Below are positions 1 through 9,985 of a stretch of DNA of 64,000 nt, piece by piece. The notes under the pieces were generated by a model. That model saw only the letters and a program-made list of their open reading frames with translations, was not told the origin of the DNA and did no database searches. A program made the position numbers and the translations under genes. The stretch's first letter is position 1. The number at the start of each line of letters is the position of its first letter. The stretch is taken from positions 8,407,658-8,471,657 of the forward strand of contig JAKSZT010004976.1 in the NCBI GenBank assembly GCA_026826555.1, in the 5' to 3' direction. The DNA comes from Tolypeutes matacus. Its lineage: Eukaryota > Chordata > Mammalia > Cingulata > Chlamyphoridae.

Positions 1-56
1 GTGGCTTCATCATCATGCCGACTTATCAAACTGCTCAGGTGGATGTTACTCTCCAT
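1..56 (-). CDS. KAT14: KAT14 (CSRP2BP) first coding exon, truncated by the window edge
   Basis: Reading the minus strand from an ATG at 56-54 gives 18 codons, MESNIHLSSLISRHDDEA, plus two bases (AC) of a probable Thr codon. This closely matches the N-terminus of mammalian KAT14 (human begins MDSSIHLSSLISRHDDEAT). KAT14 is a nuclear GNAT-family protein of the ATAC histone acetyltransferase complex. The start has a strong Kozak context (G at -3 and +4), and an in-frame TGA at 119-117 lies upstream with no ATG between, so this start is well supported. The rest of the gene lies beyond position 1. It sits about 320 bases downstream of the PET117 stop codon on the same strand. The identification rests on 18 residues, but the match and the synteny with PET117 agree. 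Confidence 0.9.
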   Translation of the reverse strand, partial: MESNIHLSSLISRHDDEA

Positions 57-138
57 CCCTTTGCACAGGTTCAGAAGTCCTTCCTGGTACCAATCCCAAA
101 CTCTGGACGTGAAGCTTCAAGGGGCTTCAATCCTTGTT

Positions 139-155
139 CTCACAGACAGACAAAA
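139..155 (-). other. KAT14: Candidate 3' splice acceptor of the KAT14 start exon
   Basis: On the minus strand a pyrimidine-rich run (tttttgtctgtctgt) is followed by AG at 140-139. Splicing here would start an exon at 138 with an 82-base 5' UTR before the KAT14 ATG. The site lies just downstream of the putative PET117 polyadenylation signals, as expected if KAT14 transcripts skip PET117 exon 2. The exact site is inference. Confidence 0.45.
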
Positions 156-185
156 ACTCTTTGGAAGAGCACTAACCCAAACTTC

Positions 186-191
186 TTTATT
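186..191 (-). terminator. Candidate PET117 polyadenylation signal (distal)
   Basis: AATAAA on the minus strand, about 185 bases past the PET117 stop codon and before the KAT14 start exon. It is one of two canonical hexamers in this short interval. Confidence 0.45.
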
Positions 192-243
192 GAGACATGT
201 GGGACTTTTAAAGCAGTAATTCAGAATATCTGCTCCACTGTCC

Positions 244-249
244 TTTATT
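244..249 (-). terminator. Candidate PET117 polyadenylation signal (proximal)
   Basis: AATAAA on the minus strand, about 126 bases past the PET117 stop. The sequence alone does not show whether this or the distal hexamer is used. Confidence 0.45.
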
Positions 250-374
250 TAATCAAGTTTAAAAGGACAGTAACAAAAGAAAGGCTACTCATCGCTAAGC
301 TACTCATCGACAATACATACACGCACACATTCTCAGTAACGTTTGTCCCCTCAATATTTAATATTCATTTCAAG

Positions 375-524
375 TCATGTTTTTTGAGATCCTTTTGTCA
401 ATATCATCTTCTCTCTTTCTGCTTCAAGTTGCTCTGTCAAAATAATTTGTTCTCCTAAAAGACGGATGTTTTCTTTTTTCCGAGTTTGCCTCTCAATGTC
501 TCTGATCACTCCGTCACGAAGTCT
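375..524 (-). CDS. PET117: PET117 exon 2 (C-terminal coding exon)
   Basis: After an acceptor (gtttttag, AG at 526-525) the minus strand reads 49 codons beginning RLRDGVIRDIERQTRKKENI and ending EREKMILTKGSQKT, then TGA at 377-375. This matches the charged C-terminal half of PET117 almost residue for residue. It joins exon 1 (3701-3606) in phase 0 to give 81 residues, the human length. PET117 is a small mitochondrial factor needed for cytochrome c oxidase (complex IV) assembly. This half is a Lys/Arg/Glu-rich probable helix without membrane segments. The reading frame is open with no damage, so the gene looks functional. The 3' UTR is short, with the KAT14 coding start about 320 bases on. Confidence 0.96.
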   Translation of the reverse strand, partial: RLRDGVIRDIERQTRKKENIRLLGEQIILTEQLEAEREKMILTKGSQKT

Positions 525-2118
525 CTAAAAACGTAAGAAACAGATTTCAGTAACACCCTGAACAGGTGGTTCCCATCCTTGTGCCATTCGAATCCAAATA
601 ACAGTGTTACCAAGACACACTTAAAACTTTCAGATTCCAAATACTAAGAATCCAATTACTATTTTAATTTTCTGTACAGATGTAAAATGTAATAACAAAA
701 CCACCACATTTTAAGAAATTCTTGAACATTTAGTACAGAAAAGTTAATGAGAGATAATAATTAAAAAAGAAAACCTTGGCACTATGATGAATTTTAAAAG
801 AAGTCTAATTGATACATGATGCTTTAACATTTGAAGAGAGTTAATACAGTAACTGTGAACTACTTTCATGTTAGCAATTATCCTAGCCGACTAGTAAACA
901 ACAGAGAGAGAAAAAGCAGATTACTAAAATCGGAGCAAACTATAAGCATGCAAGAAAGTAAAGAACTTGACTTCTTCTAATATGCAAAGATAAAAAGTAA
1001 TAAATTATACAAGTTACTCATCAATTATATAACAAAGAGAAAAGGAAAAAAGATTGCTATTACAGAGGAAAACATACCCATTAATAGTAGTTACTTTGAT
1101 AAGCACTAAAAAGACAAGTAGAAAATTCCAGAATGTAGACCTGGAACCTAAGATGAAAGTTTTAAAATAGTAATTCAGTCATTACTAATAACTAACATTT
1201 TGTAGTTTATAGGTCATAAAACAATCTATTATATTTTTAACAGTAGCTGTAAGAGGCAGAATTACTGGGGCTGAGTCTGGGGGCATAGGTATTTTTAAAA
1301 ATTATTATATTAAAAAAAATTTTATTATATTATTTTTGAAAACTCAACCAGTACTTACTGGACCACTTTGATATTACAGGAGAGTTGAGATATTTAAGGA
1401 TCCCAGGACTGATAATGCAATTGAAAACCAACTTTCTAGAACCCTATGTCCTTGAAAGAGCTCCTCTAACAGAGACAAGAAATGGAGTGGCTTATTCCTG
1501 CCCCTTACCCCACATTTCTTCCTGTCCAGTGCTCTTATACCATGGCATACCTACACACCCAACCCACCCCCCAGATCCACTGGAATTGTTCTTTCTACAT
1601 CTTCCCTTCTCAGAGACTTTGGCACGCATCCTCTTGCTCTCCCTCCCATCATTTGCTGCCTTCCTCCAGGTCTCAACGTCTATGCAGAGTGTCTCCTGCA
1701 TCCTTCCCTTTACCTCCACCTTGCCTCCCTTACCAATCAACCAAGACCTCTTCAATATTTCAACTCCAACAGCATGAACTCTAGCTCCTCGTGTAGTACT
1801 ATTTGTTTTGCTGGGTTGCCATGAGAATAAAAGATTATGGATCTAAAGTGTTTAGTACAGTGCTGGCATATGGCAGAAAAATCAAGAAACAATGGGAAAA
1901 TTTAGTCATTATTACATTTCTTTGCTTCCTTGAACCTTCTGGTCACAGCCACCCTGCCAATCGTACATCTTACTCTTTTTCCCACTGCTAGAAAGCATGT
2001 CCATAATGAATGACTGGATATAAAATGAATACAGGTTATCAAGGTCAATCTTTTCTTCATCTTAAACTTCCAAATATCTCACAGGAGGGATTCTAAATCT
2101 TTCTGCTTTTTCACGAAC

Positions 2119-2315
2119 ACAATGACTCTCAATCCTGGCTCCATGTTAGAACGACCTAGCTCATTTTTAAAGCATACCTAGGCCAGGTTCTCATCGCCAA
2201 GAGATTCTTATTTAATAGGTCTGGAGTGAAGCCCAAGCCTTAGATACACTGTAAAAACTCCCCAGGTATATCACATGAGTAGACAAGGTTCAGAACCAAG
2301 CTTTAGCCCATCGGT
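2119..2315 (+). mobile_element. MER5A-like hAT-Charlie remnant
   Basis: The pattern 'tctcaatcctggctccatgttaga...' through 'ctccccaggtatatcaca' to 'aaggttcagaacc' follows the MER5A consensus end to end with heavy divergence. It is a non-autonomous DNA transposon of placental age, inside the PET117 intron. Confidence 0.7.
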
Positions 2316-2569
2316 ACCCCATATTGTATGAACATCACTGACCTCAGAACTACACCTGACACACCTCTAGATCACCATCTTTTCCTTTTCCTTTTTAGAG
2401 GAGAAGTCTGCCTCTTCTATTCCAAGAGCTGTCCCCTCACAATTTGTACTTTAATCCCCTCTCTTTGATTTCTTCCATGCCCTTTCATCATAATCATCTC
2501 ATCCCTCCTCCTCAAAAATTCTTGTACCCACAGCTTCCCCTCCTCTGATTTATACAGACTGTGATCACT

Positions 2570-2865
2570 GAGGACAAAGATCTTATCTGCTTCATTTCTG
2601 TATACCTAGGACATAGCACAGTCCAATGCCTTGAGAAAGTCAGTCTAAAGACTTTTACTCTTGATTCATCCATTTCATTACTTCCATCTTTAGTAAACTA
2701 GGTTCAACTCCGATACCTGCCAAGATGTTCTCTCAAAGTTCACCAAAGATCTAGTTGCCCTGTTATGAATTATGTATAGAGTCTGGAGTGGCTGTCTTCC
2801 TTTATCTTTGTATTCCCAAATTGGCCTGCGTGACACACAGCAGGCATTCATTAAACGTCTGCCAA
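2570..2865 (+). repeat. L2-like 3' end fragments
   Basis: Two short pieces, 2570-2645 ('gaggacaaagatcttatctg...acatagcacag') and 2800-2865 ('cacacagcaggcattcattaaac'), resemble the 3' end of LINE-2 ('agcacagtgcctggcacatagtaggcactcaataaa'). Both are old and strongly diverged. Confidence 0.5.
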
Positions 2866-3589
2866 CTTGAAAAAGAAAGGAAATATGAAATCAGAGAAAC
2901 GGTCAGTACTGATTAGTAAGCCCCAGACAGTTCGAGATACAGAAGAACCAAGAAGAAAGTTTAGAGGCTGGGATTGCTATTGTTTCCCAGAATCTACAGC
3001 TTCCATAGCCAATCGTTCCTTTAAAAAAAGAAATTACAAATATCACACCAAATATCCTCGGCTAAAGAGAGGTGGGGGCGGGGATGGGGGTGGTGGGACG
3101 GTCCTTTATCATGGGATATAATCATTAGTCCTGAAAACACAATAGCCATTAGCTTTAGTCTGCGGTTGGGAAAAGACCTGTAACTTGGTGAGTGCACCTC
3201 AAGGGAACACCTCCCCCTACCGAAGTGAGATACTGAAGAGTTCCGTATCTGCAGGTTGGCTGTAATTTTAAGTCAGAACCGTTGCCACCCCCCAAGAGCC
3301 AGCTTTCGCCGGGAGTAAAACAACTTTTGCCCGGAGGGCCGCGACTCCCGGGCGCCAGGTCAGTACGGGGGAGGGTAGGTCACCCGGGGCCTCCAGGTTG
3401 CACAAGGGCCGCGGCGGGACCTGCAGCGCCCAGGGCCGCAGTCGCTAACGAGTGGGGGTGCTGGGCGGCGTCGCGGGAGGCGAGGACAGGCAGGGGAGGA
3501 AAGGCACGAGGAGGGGCAGAGGAACCACGCGGGACGAGAGGGCCCGACGCTGCTCCGCCACCGCCGCCGCGCGGGCCGCGAAAGAGACG

Positions 3590-3599
3590 GTCACGTGAC
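3590..3599. promoter_or_regulatory. Perfect E-box palindrome GTCACGTGAC (USF/TFE3-type)
   Basis: A 10-base perfect palindrome around CACGTG, beginning 7 bases past the end of PET117 exon 1 in the intron. It matches the TCACGTGA core bound by USF and MiT/TFE factors. Binding is not shown by the sequence. Confidence 0.55.
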
Positions 3600-3605
3600 A
3601 CTGAC

Positions 3606-3701
3606 CTGCCGGTCCTGTTGCTGCTTCAGGTGCACGCCGGCCACAGTGGCCGCCGTCAGCAGCACCGAGACGCCTAGCACCGCCTTTGAGATCCTCGACA
3701 T
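3606..3701 (-). CDS. PET117: PET117 exon 1 (start codon and hydrophobic N-terminus)
   Basis: From ATG at 3701-3699 the minus strand encodes 32 residues: MSRISKAVLG, then VSVLLTAATVAGVHL, then KQQQDRQ. This is nearly identical to mammalian PET117. The hydrophobic stretch at residues 8-25 is the probable mitochondrial targeting or membrane-anchoring helix; the protein acts at the inner membrane in complex IV assembly. The exon ends CAG and is followed by GTCAGT (donor), joining exon 2 in phase 0. The open frame extends upstream, but homology fixes this ATG (context GCGGGGATGT). The exon lies in a CpG island, consistent with a constitutively expressed gene. Confidence 0.96.
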
Positions 3702-3895
3702 CCCCGCGCCAGCCAGCCTCCTCCCGCCTGCCCGAGGCCCTCGCCAGGGCGGTCGCCAAGTGCGCGACGCTCTCTGCCCGGCCCAGGCTCGACCCCTCGA
3801 GCGCAGAGCCCCCGCCGTCTGCGTGTCGGCTCCCGCCGCGAGGCGCAAGCAATCGAGAGCCGAGCAGCGACCGCGCCGGCCCCGGCGGAAGCGCG

Positions 3896-3903
3896 ACTTC
3901 CGG
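3896..3903 (-). promoter_or_regulatory. ETS/GABP (NRF-2) site CCGGAAGT
   Basis: The minus strand reads ACCGGAAGTCGCGC, a canonical GABP site, about 195 bases upstream of the PET117 ATG. GABP/NRF-2 sites are typical of nuclear genes for oxidative phosphorylation, which fits PET117. The motif is plain in the sequence; occupancy is inference. Confidence 0.6.
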
Positions 3904-4089
3904 TGGGTGTGCTCTGTTGTCCCCAGCGGCCCTGGCACAGGAGGGACCCCCATTCTACCCTGCGGACGTGCGGGGGTGGCCAGAACACCCCACCCTAACT
4001 CGTCCGGCGGGTGAAGCTCTCTCAGGTTAACTTCTAAAGAGCCCGCCCTAGAGCTGGCCCCAGCACCTTGCTGGGAGGCTCTTCTTTTT

Positions 4090-4330
4090 TTTTTTTAAAG
4101 ATTTATTTATTTACTTTATCCATTTTATTTATTTATTTTTTTTAAAGATTTTATTTATTTATTCATTTATCCCCCCCTTGCTGCCCGTGCTCACCGGGTC
4201 AGCCAACCACGCCGTGCGGGCAGGCCTGCCCTCACCAGGAGGCCCCGGGAACCAAACCGGGGCCTCCCATATGGTAAACGGGAGCCCCACTGATTGAGCC
4301 ACAGCCGCTTCCCAACTTTATCCATTTTAA
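4090..4330 (-). mobile_element. DAS-type SINE inserted inside a SINE tail fragment (nested)
   Basis: An outer insertion consisting only of a T-rich SINE tail (4090-4127, resumed 4315-4330) is flanked by 14-base direct repeats, aggctcttcttttt, at 4076-4089 and 4331-4344. Inside it a reverse-oriented tRNA-derived SINE (4128-4314, head at the right, 'gggaagcggctgtggctcaat') is flanked by its own 15-base duplication, actttatccatttta, at 4113-4127 and 4315-4329. The tail text matches that of the full-length element near 22390-22425. The insertion divides the GC-rich promoter region. Confidence 0.88.
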
Positions 4331-4344
4331 AGGCTCTTCTTTTT

Positions 4345-4700
4345 AAGAAAAATCAGAGCCTGATCCCCGACCCCGCAGCGGCAAGGTGAAGACAGGTGAC
4401 CGAGTCTACAACGTTTAACTCCACGAGTTAACTCCACGACGACTCCTACCCCCATCTCTGAAGCTGCCAAACAAGGCGATCTCCTGTTCCCACCACCCCA
4501 AACCCTACAAGGGGCAAAAAGGGGGCTGCATTTAAAGGGAAAACGAAATTGAGCAGAGCACCTGGATCAGCCAGGCGCTCAGAAGCGACGCGCACCGCAA
4601 AGGAGTCAGCAAGTGGGAACCTCGCCTCCGCCCTCCCCAGACGCCTACGCCGTTGGAGGCGGGGAGCTGGTGCTAAAGAAAAGAAAAGAAAAGCCTTCTG
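4345..4700. promoter_or_regulatory. Second GC-rich block upstream of PET117
   Basis: CpG-rich DNA, strongest at 4550-4680, lies beyond the nested SINE and reads as the outer shore of the same CpG island. Open frames on both strands here have no recognisable homology and are attributed to GC content. Confidence 0.4.
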
Positions 4701-4739
4701 GCTAAAGAGCATGCTAACTGGGCAGCGGCACCTGCTCAG

Positions 4740-4774
4740 TTATGAATATATGAAAACTTATGAATATATGAAAA
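4740..4774. repeat. Short tandem repeat, two 17-base units
   Basis: tatgaatatatgaaaac is followed at once by tatgaatatatgaaaaa. No function is suggested. Confidence 0.7.
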
Positions 4775-6235
4775 ATCAGGACATTTTACCTGCCCCTCCT
4801 TGCCCATGTGATCCTTAGAAATCATTTTTACATCTTGAAGCCTCAGTTTCCGGTCAGTAAGACAAGATTCCTGAAGCCCACGCTACTAGGCTATAATAAG
4901 GATACAGTGAAATAATGTGTTGGAAAGACTGTAAGGCTTAATTTTAACTTCTCCCTAGGATAGAAAGAGATATGGCCTCCCAGAAACGTTAAAGTAACTG
5001 ATAGAGCAGCCAATTTATCATTTAATCATTCTTGCCCACTAGAATTCACAGAGAACAAGCTTTTTCCCATGAAAACAATTATGAACAATATTAGGCTAGG
5101 TCCTGGTTAGCCTCACCCAAGGGTTTTTTCAACATTTATCCCTATTTTCCGGGCTTTGCTATTCCAGTCTCCCTTATGCAAGCATAAATGGCACAAAGTG
5201 ACTATCACTCTTAAGAAATATAATAAAAATATGTCATTTTCTCAGCTAGAGGAGGATGTACCACTAAGTTGAAAAAGGGGGGTTCCTGCCTTAATAGACT
5301 CTGGAGTCAGAAGAAATTTAATTCAGGGTGTATCTGCATATTTCTCTAAAGGAAAAAAAAAAACTGCATTAGACTGCTTTTTATTTGTAATGGAAATCAG
5401 ATTTTTCCCCCCTGTATGTCAGTGAGCCTTAAACAAAGCTACATGTCCTTAGAATGTATGTTGGGAGTTAGATGGCCTTTACCCCACTTTATGGCTAATT
5501 TTCAACTTTTCTTGAGGTGTATTTTTATTCCACTTAAAAAAAAAAAATCATTTAAGTGTTAACCTTCAAATAAAAATGGATTATCTCATTAAGTATTTAT
5601 AAACCTAAGCAAGGTGTCACATCAGTTACTGGGTTGTGAGAGAGTGACTTACAGTACCATCAAACATTGAAAAGGATCTTTTTTTTTCCTATTAAAATAA
5701 TTTTAGTCTAAGTACAGTTTTAAGCATGTACAGTGTGTTTGAATAAAAGTAGTTTCCTGGGACAACTTGAAGAATTTCTTACTAATTAATACATTTTCAA
5801 AAAGAAGTCCAGACTTAGTTGATCAGCTCTTTTCTGGTGTCTGTTACATCATTCATTAATTCAACATGCTTTGACTGAAAGTGCTAGGAGCAGTGGATTC
5901 AAGGTATCGCCCCATTCCTCAAGGAACTCAATGCCTGGAAGGAAGACAGACTGTTATGTTAAGTAATCACAATTAAAAAGACAACAGAAAAGGAAATTAA
6001 AAAACAAAACAAACAGAAAAAGACAACAGAAACAGTTGACAAGTAGCAATTAACTGTTACCCAAACTTACAGGTATGTGTGTAGTCTACTGCTCCAGACT
6101 CAGTGTCACCCAAGCAGGAGATTCTCCTGAAATAATCACATAGGTATTACAGGCAGAACTTCTAATGCAAGGTGGAAGACTTAACATTGAGGCCCTCTTA
6201 TCCACCAGAAGGTAAAAGACTCACTTCATAATGCT
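4775..6235. other. Intergenic DNA, nothing recognised
   Basis: AT-rich, low-CpG DNA with several short A or T runs. I see no open frame of gene-like quality and no clear repeat consensus. Confidence 0.6.
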
Positions 6236-6420
6236 AGCAAAAATATAGTGATCACTTTCAGGTGCCAGGCATGTTTTTAAATTGTTTATATGTATCACAT
6301 CATTTAATTTTCACAATGATGCTATGAAGTAGGTGCTGTCATTATTCCCATTTTATAGGTAAGGAAACTGAGGCACAGAGAGGTAAAATTATAGAGCTGG
6401 GCAACTGAATTAGGTTTAGT
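6236..6420 (-). repeat. MIR SINE
   Basis: The reverse MIR consensus is clear: 'caggtgccaggcatg', 'catcatttaattttcacaat', 'cccattttataggtaaggaaactgaggcacagagag'. It is an ancient tRNA-derived SINE. Confidence 0.88.
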
Positions 6421-7255
6421 CTTGTTTTCAAAAAACATAAAAGATTAAATTCACCTGGTTTAAGTGCTTAAAACAGGGAACCTATAACTTTAGTCAATTA
6501 ATAAAAGAGACTCTGCCTCTCTATTATCATGCAATTTTGGCTACTTAAAAAATGGAAGGAGAGGGAAAAGGGAAGAGGAGGGAGAGAGACATCACTAGAC
6601 AAAGACAAAAGAGGGGAGAGTGGGAGAAATAGAACAGGAAAACCACAGCAACACTCAGTAGGTTCTAAAGTAATGGCATACACCTCATTGGGTTGCTCAC
6701 TTGAAAATCGACTTCAGAGAGACATGCCCTCTTCATCAGGGCCCGGGGAAATTCTGTTTTCAGGTCTTCGATTTCACCCTTTGAATAGGAGCGCCATAGC
6801 GACCCTCTCATTGGGATATTGTTCTCAGAAGTTGGCCTCTGTGAGCCAAGCTCTGTAGCAAGAAAATGGTGGGAAGCTGGACTTCTGGCTTCACTCAGCA
6901 GCTCACTTGCCACTTGATTTAGGAGCAATCCACTGTCCTTCTGCATCTTCTGCCTCTTTCATGTGCTGGCTGAGCTGATGAAGAACACGACTACAACAAA
7001 GACAGGTATGTAGCAATAACTGATCATGTAAGTACTCTATAACCAGTGGGGATCACCAGTGAGTCATAAGAAGTGGACTCCCTCACCCTGGGGGAGGGGA
7101 GTGGGAATGACAGGGAGAAGGGGTCTGTCACTACAGGTGCTGGCCATGGCCCTGAATCCCTTTCTTCACAGATTGTCCGTTTGCAGCTGGGTGGGCCTTG
7201 GTGACCTCCAAGTTGGTGGCAGGAGGATCTCGCTACAGAAGCATGCTGCGAGCTT
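6421..7255. other. Intergenic DNA, nothing recognised
   Basis: There is a purine-rich stretch at 6550-6640 (gga/gaa rich). No gene or clear repeat is visible. Confidence 0.55.
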
Positions 7256-7886
7256 TGTGACAGTTTGAAGTTCTTTTATGAATCCCAAAGAGAAAAAGAT
7301 TATGTTCTTAAATGAATCTATTCCTATGGGTGTGGTACCCTTTGATAGCATTAGATTCACTTTAGATCACTTGATCAGATTGCTTTTGATTGGACTATAT
7401 CAGTGAGGCGTGACTCAGGTTGAGTCTCCCTCCGCCCGCCCTCTTGCTGAGTCTGATATGAATGGAGACACAAAGACACACACAGAAAGAAACACATACA
7501 GGGAAAGGATTTTTGATCCTGCCGTGTGAGAGAGGACTCCAGGTCTGCCTACAGCTGCAGAAAGGCAGAAATTCCTCAGGAGACTGATAGAGAAGACCCT
7601 AAAAAAGGCAAGTCCTATGCTTGGTTGCCCACAGCTGGGCTCTGGGAGATGGTAGATCTGGAGGGGAATGCAAGACCTCGGCAGAGATCAGCCACCATCT
7701 TCACCACGTGGGAGGACCCTAGGATCACCAGTAGCTGACCTTGGTGAGAAAGCATCTCAGATAGTGCCTTAATTTGGACATTTCACGTTCTTGGAACTGA
7801 AGCTTTTACCCTAAATAAAATCCCCATTATAAGAGCTGACCCATTTCTGGTACTTTGTATCTGGATCCCCTTAGCAAACTAAGACA
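7256..7886 (+). mobile_element. Solo LTR, MaLR-like xenarthran subfamily A
   Basis: A 631-base element begins TGTGACAGTTTG, ends ...ACTAAGACA and carries AATAAA ('ctaaataaaatcccc') about 70 bases from its end. The 5-base duplication agctt flanks it at 7251-7255 and 7887-7891. TG...CA ends, a late poly(A) signal and a 5-bp duplication are the marks of an ERVL/MaLR-type LTR. Relatives lie at 27609 and 55428. Confidence 0.85.
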
Positions 7887-8044
7887 AGCTTCATCTTACT
7901 TGGACATACTTGGTGTGACTAAGTTCTTTTGTATTCAAAATTCATTCCCATTATCAAATAAAAAAATGTCAACATCGCCATTGTTAATGGAAGAAAAGAT
8001 CTGTGAGATCCACTACATACAATCTCAACTGCTAGAAAATTTTA

Positions 8045-8264
8045 AATTGTTGTTAAAAAGAATGACTTTAACTGACAATACCTTGTGTTGGCAAAGATGT
8101 GGACCAGCTGGAACTCTCTGTACTCCTGGTGGGAGTGTCAGTTGGAACCACTTGGGCTATGTCTGCTAGAGCTGAGTGTGTGCATACCCCGTGACCCAGC
8201 AGCTTTGCCCCAGATATATGCCAAGCAGAGCTGTACACAAATGTGCATCAAAAGACATGTACAC
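8045..8264 (+). mobile_element. Old L1/HAL1 fragment, part 1
   Basis: 'ccttgtgttggcaaagatgtggaccagctggaac' and 'gacccagcagctttgccccagat' follow the C-terminal ORF2/3' consensus of old L1 or HAL1 elements. The element continues at 9937-9985, 10413-10493 and 11274-11660 after later insertions. Confidence 0.75.
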
Positions 8265-9921
8265 AATATACATGAAAGATATACAAAATCATTCAAAGGA
8301 TCGGGGGATGGGGCATGGTCGCGATGGGTGGATAATCACACAATAAATGAGGGAATCTGAATTCCTAGCCTGGAGAACTCTGTCACAGTCTCCAAGGGAG
8401 CAGCAATAGTCCTCTGAGTGTAGGGACAGTGCCTGTCAAAATAGGATGACCCACTGATGTTTTTTTTTTTATTGATGACTACCCTTGTGAGTCTTTGCTC
8501 TTGTAAATGAGACTTAGTCTGCAGTTGTGGGGTGCCTAAGGGTTGCCACCTGAGAGCCTCCTTGTTGCTCAAATGTGGCCTCTCTCTAAGCCAAACTCAG
8601 CATATGATTGCATTACCTTCCCCCCAACGTGGGACATGACTCCCCGGGATGAGCCTCCCTGGCAATGAGGGATTAATACCAAGTGCCAACTGGCAACACA
8701 ACTGGAAAAAGACCTTGAATAAAAGGGGGAAATGGTAAAGACAAATGAGTTCAAGTGGCTAAGAGACTTCAAAGAGAGTCGGGAGGTCATCCCAGAGGTA
8801 ACTCTTACGCACACCTCAGTAGGAGCTCATAGAACATCTAAATGCCTATCACCCCACTCAGTGGGGTTCCTGAGAGCTCCGGAGACACCCTGGTCCTATA
8901 TAAGGGGGGATAGCCTTATCAGTGGGTTCTATTTTGGAATCTGTGCTCCTGAGAGTGACAGAATTAGACTCAAATAAATCCTCCCTGCACATGGTTCACC
9001 AGTCCCTTCTATTCAAACCTATATGTGATGCTGGAGTTTTTAGGTATACTTCCAGAGACTGGAGCCTCCCGCCTACCTATGTGCCAGGTGTGCATGAAAT
9101 CTAGGTGGAGCTGCAACTCCTACCCTACAGCTCAATGTACTCATCCAAGTCACCTGGTGAGGAGACAACGATGGGCAATGGCCATCCCAGGGAATGGAGA
9201 GGGCCTGCATCTGCAGGCAGGATCATCCCACCCACCATATCCATGGGATATAAGCCCTCTCTCACTTGGAGTTGGAGTGGACATCACCATCCCAGTCCCC
9301 TTAGGATTGGGGGAAGAACTGTGGACTGGAGTGGACTTGATGGTGTTCTCTTGTTCACATATGGTGATTCTAGCAATGCAAGAAGTTGTAGCGGTGAGGT
9401 GGAGCCAGTGGCCACTTGACCCTTTTGGGGTAGGGAGGGGATGAGCAGTTGAAATATAGGGGCTTCTTTGGGAGTTGGAGGTTGTCCTGAGTACTGTTGT
9501 GGCAACGGATGTAGGCCATTTTGAGTCAGCACACACCACTCAGAACTGAGTGGGAGAGAGTGTGGTCTACAGTGTGAACTGTGGTCTATGGTTGGTGGCA
9601 AGGCTCCAGGATGTGTAAGTTCATTGAGGGTGGTGGGCCACACTTGTGGGAGATGTTTGTGTGGGATGTGGTGGGAGGTGTGGGAGGTGGGCAACATGGG
9701 AATCCCGGTGGGTTCCGTGTAATATTTTGGGTAATCTAAGCACCTCTTAAAATATATGTATATATAAATAACATTTTTGTAAGCAAATACACATATATGA
9801 ATAAAAAAAAAAAAAATGTATGGCCATTCAGCCTCTGGGCTTACCACCAGAAAATATAAATTCTTTAGCATTTTGAAAATTAATTAAATGAAGTAGAGGA
9901 TAAAAAAAAAAAAAAAAAAAA
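8265..9921 (+). mobile_element. Long non-coding retroposon, copy A
   Basis: A 1.66 kb insertion lies in the old L1 between 15-base duplications aaaagacatgtacac (8250-8264) and aaaagatatgtacac (9922-9936), with a poly(A) tail at 9902-9921. These are hallmarks of L1-machinery retroposition. It has no gene-like frame. Its second half (about 9236-9730) aligns by eye with the L1-like 3' end at 36913-37383. The first half is unrecognised. An internal A run at 9803-9816 is followed by about 85 bases and a second poly(A). Copy B is at 10510-11257. Confidence 0.75.
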
Positions 9922-9936
9922 AAAAGATATGTACAC

Positions 9937-9985
9937 GAGTGTGCATACTACAAGACCCCAATAGGCAAAACAAGGGAATCCCCTC
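9937..9985 (+). mobile_element. Old L1/HAL1 fragment, part 2
   Basis: A short continuation of the L1 begun at 8045, between retroposon copy A and the MLT1 LTR. Confidence 0.5.

Larger units (their letters stand above)
525..3605 (-). other. PET117: PET117 intron 1
   Basis: The intron runs from a GTCAGT donor at the exon 1 edge to a TTTTAG acceptor next to exon 2. If KAT14 shares the first exon, this is also part of its first intron. The stretch 525-2118 is AT-rich and shows no convincing gene or recognisable young repeat. Old repeat fragments lie at 2119-2315 and 2570-2865. The interval 3061-3110 is G-rich low complexity. The CpG island begins near 3280. Confidence 0.85.
3280..4060. promoter_or_regulatory. 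CpG-island promoter of PET117, probably shared with KAT14
   Basis: A sharp rise in G+C and CpG density covers PET117 exon 1 and about 350 bases upstream of its ATG. I see no TATA box, as is usual for housekeeping promoters. An ETS/GABP motif lies upstream and a perfect E-box palindrome just inside intron 1. KAT14 has no other promoter-like sequence in the window, so a shared promoter is likely by inference. Confidence 0.8.

Noticed and set aside
15..458. 147-codon frame on the plus strand over the KAT14 and PET117 exons
   Set aside because: Antisense shadow of two identified minus-strand exons.
3702..3953. N-terminal extension of the PET117 frame (84 extra residues)
   Set aside because: The frame is open only because of high G+C. 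Known PET117 proteins start at the MSR...SK methionine, and the spliced product has exactly the family length.
3282..4030. Several overlapping open frames of 70-139 codons on both strands in the CpG island
   Set aside because: Composition artefact of GC-rich DNA. They overlap PET117 exon 1 in other frames and show no homology.
9284..9871. 195-codon minus-strand frame in retroposon copy A
   Set aside because: Low-complexity composition with no homology; it crosses poly(A) and TA-rich tail sequence.
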